From assembly GCA_001805165.1 (NCBI GenBank), contig MHEI01000025.1, forward strand, positions 3,448 to 11,802: a DNA stretch of 8,355 nt, read 5' to 3'. The position numbers and the translations under genes were made by a program. This document shows positions 1-5,296 of this stretch, one piece after another. Within the stretch, counting starts at the first letter, position 1; each line of letters opens with the position of its first letter. The notes under the pieces are model-generated. The model had not been told where the DNA came from and did not search any database. It saw only the letters and a list, made by a program, of their open reading frames with translations. This stretch comes from Nitrospirae bacterium RBG_16_43_11 (lineage in GTDB: Bacteria; Nitrospirota; 9FT-COMBO-42-15; HDB-SIOI813).

Positions 1-747
1 AGATTTAGCGTTACCGGCAGCCAGTGCCGTTTGTCTCTCTTTCCACAACTTTTCAATTTCAACAGGTATAAACCTGTCATAACCGGTAACAGTATCTGCC
101 AATGCAGAGTTAGCTGAAAGGAGTATCGTCAATAAAATTACAACGGTCTTTCCGCTCCCCTTTCCGATTTTGATTTCCTGACCTGCAATAAGTTTCCTGA
201 TATTTTCGACGTGCCGGAAATAGAGTAATGTAGAAATAATGACAGAGAAGATAATAAAGGGTAAATATTGCTCTCCAATTGCTGTTACGGCCGGTAAGAT
301 ACCGAATGATATAAGCGCTGCCAGAGAAGAATACCGCCATATAAACATACTCCCTATCCATATGCCGATTGTGATCAAGCCTATATAAGGCCATAACGCA
401 AGGAGGACGCCAAGACTGGTTGCAACCCCTTTACCTCCTTTGAATCTCAGGAACATGGTATAGTTGTGACCGATGATTGCAGCGAATGCAACTGCAAGAG
501 TCCATATATCAACTCCCCATAACGATTTTGCAATTAATACCGGTATTAGTCCCTTCATGGCATCAAGTAAAAGTGTCATGGCACCTCCTGATTTTCCTGT
601 AGTTCTGAATACATTTGTTGCGCCTATATTACCACTCCCCTTTTTCCTGATATCACCGGTCCCCATAATCCAGGCAATAATAATACCGAATGGTATTGAG
701 CCGGCAATATAGCTGCCAAGGCACATGAATATCTTTATCATATTCAT
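1..747 (-). CDS. plsY: Glycerol-3-phosphate acyltransferase PlsY with an in-frame C-terminal extension, 3' end outside the window
   Basis: PlsY transfers acyl groups from acyl-phosphate to glycerol-3-phosphate, giving lysophosphatidic acid at the inner membrane. The frame from ATG 747 stays open to the left edge (249 codons). Residues 1-196 form a complete PlsY. Motif 1 is GSIPFG (17-22) plus DIRKKGSGNIGATNVFR (32-48), motif 2 is GHNYTMFLRFKGGKGVAT (93-110), and motif 3 runs from YSSLAALIS to RHVENIRKLIAGQEIKIG (178-195). PlsY normally ends about here, near 195-210 residues. Instead the frame continues through KGSGK, a hydrophobic run VVILLTILLSA (202-212), then NSALA/DT, which looks like a signal peptide with an Ala-X-Ala cleavage site. 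It then enters charged sequence (218-249) that I cannot assign. This may be a true fusion, or a missed stop or frameshift between plsY and a following secreted-protein gene. A second ATG at 741 is a possible start. The gene is coupled to pgsA by an ATGA overlap. Confidence 0.9.
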   Translation of the reverse strand, partial: MNMIKIFMCLGSYIAGSIPFGIIIAWIMGTGDIRKKGSGNIGATNVFRTTGKSGGAMTLLLDAMKGLIPVLIAKSLWGVDIWTLAVAFAAIIGHNYTMFLRFKGGKGVATSLGVLLALWPYIGLITIGIWIGSMFIWRYSSLAALISFGILPAVTAIGEQYLPFIIFSVIISTLLYFRHVENIRKLIAGQEIKIGKGSGKTVVILLTILLSANSALADTVTGYDRFIPVEIEKLWKERQTALAAGNAKS

Positions 748-755
748 GTGCGCTT
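718..755 (-). promoter_or_regulatory. Stem-loop over the pgsA stop/plsY start overlap
   Basis: GCACATGAATAT at 721-732 and ATATTCATGTGC at 740-751 are perfect 12-bp reverse complements with a 7-base loop. On the mRNA the stem can extend by three pairs (AAG with CTT) past one bulged C at 752. The plsY ATG (747-745) and the pgsA TGA (746-744) lie within the stem, as does the weak GAAG tract upstream. If it folds in the mRNA, the plsY start is hidden until ribosomes finishing pgsA open it, so plsY translation would depend on pgsA. The structure is read from sequence; the function is inferred. Confidence 0.6.
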
Positions 756-1295
756 CACATTCATCCAAAACTTGATAGAGTAATCAAAGGCTGAGATTAT
801 TGCCAGAATTGCTGAAAACCATAGGACTATAGTTCCAACAGAATGTAAGTCTATCATTCTTTCAGTAAGGAATACAGGATAATCAAGTATGAGGAGCACT
901 ATTGCAATTATCTGGACAGTGGTCTTCAATTTCCCGATTTCCTTTGCAGCGATGACGATCCCTACTGATGATGCTATTGCCCGTAGTCCTGTTATAGCGA
1001 TATCTCTTCCTATAATCAGTATTGCGAGCCATGATGTGACCCTCTGGAATTCGACGAGCATGATAAGAGCTGACATTACAAGCAGTTTATCTGCCACAGG
1101 GTCGAGTAGTTTGCCGGATAGTGTAACCTGTTTAAATTTTCGTGCAAGATAGCCGTCAAACCAATCAGTAAGAGACGCAAATATAAAAATAAGTGCAGCC
1201 AAATGCGATCGGGTTACTGACGGAATTGCGAATACTATAATGAAAACCGGTATTAATAAAATTCGAAGAATGGTAAGGATATTGGGCAGATTCAA
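744..1295 (-). CDS. pgsA: CDP-diacylglycerol--glycerol-3-phosphate 3-phosphatidyltransferase
   Basis: PgsA is an integral inner-membrane CDP-alcohol phosphotransferase making phosphatidylglycerophosphate, the precursor of phosphatidylglycerol and cardiolipin. The 183-residue product opens with MNLPNILTILRI, which is characteristic of PgsA. The CDP-alcohol motif is complete at 44-69: Asp44, Asp47-Gly48, Ala51-Arg52, Gly61, Asp65 and Asp69. About six hydrophobic segments surround it. The start is TTG at 1295, two bases after the kdsC stop, with AAAGGG in the last kdsC codons as ribosome binding site. The conserved N-terminus begins exactly there, so the rare start is well supported. The TGA overlaps the plsY ATG (ATGA), inside a strong inverted repeat. 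A phosphatidylserine synthase or other CDP-alcohol transferase is less likely because of the N-terminal motif. Confidence 0.93.
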   Translation of the reverse strand: MNLPNILTILRILLIPVFIIVFAIPSVTRSHLAALIFIFASLTDWFDGYLARKFKQVTLSGKLLDPVADKLLVMSALIMLVEFQRVTSWLAILIIGRDIAITGLRAIASSVGIVIAAKEIGKLKTTVQIIAIVLLILDYPVFLTERMIDLHSVGTIVLWFSAILAIISAFDYSIKFWMNVKRT

Positions 1296-1297
1296 AT

Positions 1298-1795
1298 TTA
1301 ACCCTTTGCCTTAAGTATGAAGTCTATTAACTCCCGGACAGCGCCTCCGCCCCCAGGTTTTTCTGTAACCATATCAACCGCCTCTTTGACTTCACTCACA
1401 GCATCTGCCGCAGTTGCAGAGAAACCAACCAAACCAAGGAGAGGGAGGTCTATGAGGTCGTCACCCATGAATGCAACGCATTCATCTGAGAGGTTATATT
1501 TCCCTTTTATCTGTTTATACGCTGAGACCTTGTCTGTTATACCCTGATAGACCTCTGTAATATTGAGTTCCTTAGCCCTGTGTTCTACTGACCTGGAACT
1601 TCTTCCGGAGATTATCCCTACATCTATACCGGCCTTTTTTATCAGGTAAATTCCATGTCCATCATGAATATGAAATGTCTTAAGTTCATTCCCATAACTG
1701 TCAATAAAAATCTTACCGTCAGTAAGAATGCCGTCAACGTCAAGCAGGAGGAATTCTATTTTCTTTGCCTTATCTGAAAGAGACGTACTTCTCAC
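1298..1795 (-). CDS. kdsC: 3-deoxy-D-manno-octulosonate 8-phosphate phosphatase
   Basis: KdsC hydrolyses Kdo-8-phosphate to Kdo and phosphate. It is a small HAD-superfamily phosphatase without a large cap, and is usually a tetramer. The 165 residues are at the short end of the family. The nucleophile motif LLLDVDGILTDG (16-27) gives Asp19 and the acid/base Asp21. HAD motif 2 is IISGRSS (61-67), the motif 3 lysine is probably Lys89, and motif 4 is MGDDLIDLPLL (110-120) with Asp112/Asp113. The C-terminal GGGGAVRELIDFI (148-160) is typical of KdsC, whose tail reaches the neighbouring active site. The start is GTG, overlapping the kdsD stop as GTGA, with AAAGGGA a few bases upstream. The stop is TAA two bases before pgsA. 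The position directly after kdsD and near kdsA strongly favours KdsC over other HAD phosphatases. Confidence 0.95.
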   Translation of the reverse strand: MRSTSLSDKAKKIEFLLLDVDGILTDGKIFIDSYGNELKTFHIHDGHGIYLIKKAGIDVGIISGRSSRSVEHRAKELNITEVYQGITDKVSAYKQIKGKYNLSDECVAFMGDDLIDLPLLGLVGFSATAADAVSEVKEAVDMVTEKPGGGGAVRELIDFILKAKG

Positions 1796-2766
1796 ACTAT
1801 TCCCTTTTTCAGCAGGTCATGCAGGTGTAATATCCCTGCAACTGTTCCGTCTTCATTAACTATAACAAGAGAGGTTATTGAATATGTCTCCATTATCTGA
1901 ACTGCTGAGACTGCAAGTGCGTCTTTTTGTATTACCCTCGGATTCTTAATTGCAATCTCACCGGCAGTGAGTTTAAATATATCATTTTCCCTTCCGGTTT
2001 CCTTTTCGAGCAATCTTCTCAGGTCACCATCAGTGATAATCCCCAGGAGCCTGTTATTATCATCCAATACGGTTGTAACTCCCAGCTTCTTTGAAGTCAT
2101 CTCATAGATGACATCCTTTAAATAACTCCCTTTGTAGACAACAGGGACGGTCTCACCTGTATGCATAATGTCTTCTACATGGAGGATGAGTCTTCTTCCA
2201 AGTGCTCCACCAGGATGAAAGAGTGCAAAATCTTCTTTCCTGAAGCCGCGTTTATCAAGAAGGGCAACTGCAAGTGCGTCACCCATAGCAAGTGCAACAG
2301 TAGTACTTGCTGTCGGCACCAGATTCATGGGACACGCCTCCTCTTTAATGCTTACATCCAGAACTACGTCACTGTTATTAGACAGTGTAGAGGCAGTCTT
2401 TCCCGTCATACAGATGATCTGCATAGTCATCTTCTTAAAAACAGGAAGTAAGGCTATAAGCTCATCTGTTTCACCGCTGTTGGATATTGCGAGTATTACA
2501 TCGTTTTGCATTATCATGCCAATATCACCATGTATCCCATCTGCCGGATGCAGAAAAAATGATGGTGTTCCGGTACTGGCGAATGTTGCAGATATCTTTT
2601 TACCGATTAAACCTGATTTTCCCATTCCTGTAACAACGACCCTGCCTTTGCAGTTGTAGAGCAGGGAAATAGCATCAGAGAAGCTGTGATTCAGGCGCGA
2701 CTTCAGGCTGTCAATCGCTCTTGCCTCGATGTCGAGAACTTTTTTGCCTATTTCAATTTCGTTCAC
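1792..2766 (-). CDS. kdsD: Arabinose-5-phosphate isomerase (KdsD/KpsF family)
   Basis: This enzyme interconverts D-ribulose-5-phosphate and D-arabinose-5-phosphate, the first committed step to Kdo. The 324-residue protein has a SIS sugar-isomerase domain (about 35-190) followed by a CBS pair (about 197-324), the standard full-length layout. Visible motifs are VVVTGMGKSGLIG (43-55), FASTGTPSFFLHPADGIHGD (62-81), SNSGET (95-100), EEACPMNLVPTAST (142-155) and FHPGGALGRRL (183-193). Lys50, Glu102, Glu143 and His184 match the spacing of the E. coli KdsD catalytic set (59, 111, 152, 193). The CBS pair includes DDNNRLLGIITDGDLRRL (235-252). CBS domains of this family are thought to sense nucleotide sugars such as CMP-Kdo. 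The start is GTG. The TGA overlaps the kdsC GTG as GTGA. A capsule-specific KpsF paralogue is possible by sequence, but the Kdo context favours the housekeeping enzyme. Confidence 0.95.
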   Translation of the reverse strand: MNEIEIGKKVLDIEARAIDSLKSRLNHSFSDAISLLYNCKGRVVVTGMGKSGLIGKKISATFASTGTPSFFLHPADGIHGDIGMIMQNDVILAISNSGETDELIALLPVFKKMTMQIICMTGKTASTLSNNSDVVLDVSIKEEACPMNLVPTASTTVALAMGDALAVALLDKRGFRKEDFALFHPGGALGRRLILHVEDIMHTGETVPVVYKGSYLKDVIYEMTSKKLGVTTVLDDNNRLLGIITDGDLRRLLEKETGRENDIFKLTAGEIAIKNPRVIQKDALAVSAVQIMETYSITSLVIVNEDGTVAGILHLHDLLKKGIV

Positions 2767-2773
2767 TCGAAAA

Positions 2774-2780
2774 TCCCCTT
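2774..2780 (-). promoter_or_regulatory. Ribosome binding site of kdsD (decides a GTG start)
   Basis: AAGGGGA on the minus strand lies seven bases before the GTG at 2766. It is the only good Shine-Dalgarno-like tract in the gap and fixes GTG as the kdsD start. It sits directly beside the large inverted repeat, so folding of that repeat could affect access to it. Confidence 0.7.
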
Positions 2781-2783
2781 TTC

Positions 2784-2861
2784 ACCGCAGAGGTCACAGA
2801 GGACGCAGAGGAAAAGATATAATTTTTTTATAATCTCTGCGAACTCTGCGTTCTCTGCGGT
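2784..2861. repeat. Inverted repeat of 27-bp arms made of 9-bp CGCAGAG units, in the kdsA-kdsD gap
   Basis: The arms at 2784-2810 and 2835-2861 are reverse complements at 22 of 27 positions, with a 24-base AT-rich loop (2811-2834). Each arm is three 9-bp units ending in CGCAGAG (one unit reads CACAGAG), so the element is both a tandem and an inverted repeat. The loop can add an inner stem of about 8 bp with one bulged base. The element fills most of the 101-bp gap. It begins 6 bases after the kdsA stop and ends about three bases before the purine tract used by kdsD. No T-run follows it on the transcribed strand, so it does not look like a Rho-independent terminator. From memory, CGCAGAG-type repeats are dispersed in several environmental bacterial genomes. 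Only one copy is visible here. Confidence 0.85.
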
Positions 2862-2867
2862 AAATTT

Positions 2868-3689
2868 TCATTGTCCTTCTCTCAGGAAGTTTCCCAGTCT
2901 GCTGAGTTCCTTCATGAATGCACCAACTTCCTTCAGTGCTAATTGTGTCGCCCCATCAGAAAGTGCCCTTGATGGATCAGGATGCACCTCCATGAAAACT
3001 CCGCTGCATCCCGCTGCTACAGCGGCCATTGACAGAGTATTAATATATTCTCTCTGACCACCGGATGCTGTGCCTGCGCCTCCGGGGAGTTGCACGCTAT
3101 GCGTAGCATCGAATACAACAGGATATCCGAATGATTTCATTACCGGGATAGATCTCATATCAACTACAAGATTATTATAACCGAAAGTTGTTCCCCGTTC
3201 TGTCAGCATTATTTTATCATTCCCTGTAGATTCAATCTTTTCAACTATATTTTTCATATCCCATGGTGAAAGGAACTGCCCTTTCTTTACATTTACACTC
3301 TTTTTAGTCAAGGCTGCTGATAAAATCAGGTCTGTTTGCCTGCATAGAAAGGCTGGTATCTGCAAGACATCAAGTATTTCTTTGGATTTATTTATTTCTT
3401 CTGTGGTGTGTATGTCTGACAATATCGGCAATCCTGTTCCCACCTTGACCTTATCCAGGATTTTTAAACCCTTGTCAATGCCAGGCCCCCTGTAGGAATT
3501 AACCGATGTCCTGTTAGCCTTGTCATAAGATGCCTTGAATATCATTAAGACGTTAAGTTCCTCTGAGAGGCGTTTGAGCTCTGAAGCCACCTCCAGGACC
3601 ATTACATCATCCTCAATCACACATGGTCCTGCGATGAAGAATAAAGGACTATTATCATTAATTATTGTATTGCTTATTTGAAGACTCAT
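2868..3689 (-). CDS. kdsA: 3-deoxy-8-phosphooctulonate synthase (Kdo-8-P synthase), metal-dependent type
   Basis: KdsA condenses arabinose-5-phosphate with phosphoenolpyruvate to Kdo-8-phosphate. The 273-residue TIM-barrel protein shows FFIAGPCVIE (17-26), FKASYDKANRTS (51-62), FLCRQTDL (114-121), NVKKGQFLSPWDM (133-145), ERGTTFGYNNLVVDMRS (164-180), FDATHSVQLPGG (193-204) and MEVHPDP (233-239) with ALSDG (242-246). Cys23, His197, Glu234 and Asp245 fall at exactly the spacing of the four metal ligands of the Aquifex aeolicus enzyme (11, 185, 222, 233). E. coli KdsA, which is metal-independent, has Asn at the Cys position. The metal-dependent class is therefore inferred. The ATG overlaps the pyrG TGA. 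After the TGA stop, six bases separate the gene from a large inverted repeat. A DAHP synthase is unlikely given the KANRTS and NVKKGQF motifs. Confidence 0.97.
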   Translation of the reverse strand: MSLQISNTIINDNSPLFFIAGPCVIEDDVMVLEVASELKRLSEELNVLMIFKASYDKANRTSVNSYRGPGIDKGLKILDKVKVGTGLPILSDIHTTEEINKSKEILDVLQIPAFLCRQTDLILSAALTKKSVNVKKGQFLSPWDMKNIVEKIESTGNDKIMLTERGTTFGYNNLVVDMRSIPVMKSFGYPVVFDATHSVQLPGGAGTASGGQREYINTLSMAAVAAGCSGVFMEVHPDPSRALSDGATQLALKEVGAFMKELSRLGNFLREGQ

Positions 3690-5296
3690 TCAGCCTGTCT
3701 CACAGCCGCTCCTATGAATGATGTAAACAGCGGGTGAGGGGCTGTAGGTCTTGATTTAAATTCCGGATGGAACTGTGTAGCAAGAAACCATGGGTGTTCT
3801 TTCAGCTCTACTATCTCTACAAGGTCTTTCTGCGGATAAAGACCGCTTATGACCAGTCCTGTCTTTATCAGGTCATCCCTGTATGCATTGTTAAATTCGT
3901 AGCGGTGACGGTGACGCTCGCTTATCTTGCCGCTCTTATATGCCTGATATGCTGTAGAATTCGGCATCAGCACGCATGGATAAGCGCCAAGGCGCATTGT
4001 TCCGCCTTTTTCCTTTCCTTCCTGATCCGGCATAATATGTATTACCGGATATAATGTCTTTTCATCAAATTCAGTACTATTAGCATCCTTCATACCTGCC
4101 ACGTGCCTTGCAAATTCAATAACTGCACACTGCATACCGAGACAAATTCCAAAGAAGGGCTTTCTGTTCTCCCTTGCGTATCTTATTGTCTTGATTTTTC
4201 CTTCTATACCGCGATTCCCAAACCCGCCCGGAACAAGTATCCCATCCACATCTGACAGCAGAGACTCAGGACCGTTGCTGTCAATCTCTTCTGCATCTAC
4301 TAACTGTAGATTTACATCAACATTGTTGGCTAATCCTCCATGTATCAGCGCCTCGCACAGGCTTTTGTAGGAATCCCTGAGGTTAATGTATTTCCCGACT
4401 ATTGCAATGGTGACTTTACCTTTTGGATTTCTTATCCTGTTAACAATATCTATCCAGCGGCTCAGATCCGGTTCCTGTACACTCAAATTGAGTTTCTTTA
4501 TTATTATCCTGTCGAGTCCGTCGTCATGAAGCATAAGAGGGATTTCATAAATATTCTCAACATCCCTTGCGATAATGACTGCCTCAGATTCGACGTTACA
4601 GAAAAGGGCTATCTTCTTTTTGACTTCTTCGGAAATGGGCCTGTCAGTCCGGCATAACAGAATATCAGGTTGTATACCGATCTCTCTCATCTTGTTAACA
4701 CTGTGCTGGGTAGGCTTGGTCTTAATCTCATCCGCTGTCTTGACAAAAGGTATCAAAGTAAGGTGAATGTAAAGTGTCCTGTCACTTCCCATATCATATT
4801 TGAACTGCCTGATGGCCTCTAAAAAAGGGAGCCCTTCAATGTCACCAACAGTGCCTCCGATTTCCACAATTACAATGTCCATTGAATTTGCTGCTTCGAG
4901 TATGCACCTCTTAATCTCATCTGTTATGTGGGGGACCATCTGGACAGTACCCCCAAGGTATTCGCCACGGCGTTCTTTTGTGATTACATTGTAGTATATC
5001 TTACCTGTGGTGTAGTTGTTTTTTCTTGATGTGGTAACCGTAGTGTATCTTTCGTAATGCCCCAGGTCCAAATCAGTTTCAGTGCCGTCATCAGTTACAA
5101 AAACCTCTCCATGCTGGAATGGGTTCATTGTCCCGGGATCAACATTTATATATGGATCAAACTTAAGGAATGTAACTTTAAGACCATGACATTCGAGCAG
5201 GCTTCCTGCTGCTGCAGAGGCTACACCCTTGCCGAGAGATGATACTACTCCACCTGTTACAAAAATAAATTTTGCTTTTACTGAGTCACTATCCAT
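3686..5296 (-). CDS. pyrG: CTP synthase, glutamine-hydrolysing
   Basis: PyrG converts UTP to CTP using ATP and glutamine-derived ammonia, in the cytosol as tetramers and filaments. The 536 residues match the usual length of about 535-545. The N-terminal synthetase domain (about 1-270) has the P-loop region GGVVSSLGKG (15-24), FDPYINVDPGTMNPFQHGEV (46-65), DLDLGHYER (76-84) and IGGTVGDIEGLPFLEA (146-161). After a linker, the class I glutamine amidotransferase domain (about 295-536) has the oxyanion-loop motif PGGFGNRG (356-363), the nucleophile Cys385 in FFGICLGMQ, and the His510/Glu512 pair in ATQFHPEF. All key residues are intact. The gene lies between kdsB and kdsA, so CTP made here can feed CMP-Kdo synthesis directly. 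It starts 8 bases inside kdsB, and its TGA overlaps the kdsA ATG (ATGA), which indicates tight translational coupling. This is an ordinary and very secure assignment. Confidence 0.98.
   Translation of the reverse strand: MDSDSVKAKFIFVTGGVVSSLGKGVASAAAGSLLECHGLKVTFLKFDPYINVDPGTMNPFQHGEVFVTDDGTETDLDLGHYERYTTVTTSRKNNYTTGKIYYNVITKERRGEYLGGTVQMVPHITDEIKRCILEAANSMDIVIVEIGGTVGDIEGLPFLEAIRQFKYDMGSDRTLYIHLTLIPFVKTADEIKTKPTQHSVNKMREIGIQPDILLCRTDRPISEEVKKKIALFCNVESEAVIIARDVENIYEIPLMLHDDGLDRIIIKKLNLSVQEPDLSRWIDIVNRIRNPKGKVTIAIVGKYINLRDSYKSLCEALIHGGLANNVDVNLQLVDAEEIDSNGPESLLSDVDGILVPGGFGNRGIEGKIKTIRYARENRKPFFGICLGMQCAVIEFARHVAGMKDANSTEFDEKTLYPVIHIMPDQEGKEKGGTMRLGAYPCVLMPNSTAYQAYKSGKISERHRHRYEFNNAYRDDLIKTGLVISGLYPQKDLVEIVELKEHPWFLATQFHPEFKSRPTAPHPLFTSFIGAAVRQAE

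Noticed and set aside
62..77. Small inverted repeat ACAGGT-ATAA-ACCTGT
   Set aside because: Six-base arms inside a coding frame are expected by chance.
110..394. Minus-strand 94-codon ORF overlapping plsY
   Set aside because: It lies in another frame of plsY and has no recognisable features; only its last codons matter, as the alternative PlsY tail if there is an indel near 155-165.
2784..2861. CRISPR-like or terminator reading of the repeat
   Set aside because: The units are contiguous 9-mers without spacers, so it is not CRISPR. No T-run follows the stem on the transcribed strand, and genes continue with tight spacing, so it is not a typical terminator.
2686..3057. Plus-strand ORF crossing the kdsA-kdsD gap
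   Set aside because: It translates the CGCAGAG repeat and the antisense of two conserved genes; no protein family is suggested.
3767..4054. Plus-strand ORF antisense to pyrG, with similar ones at 473-712, 889-1152, 2161-2659, 4340-4766 and 7314-7549
   Set aside because: All lie opposite strongly conserved genes, show low-complexity or cysteine-rich translations without motifs, and have no own ribosome sites; they are shadows.
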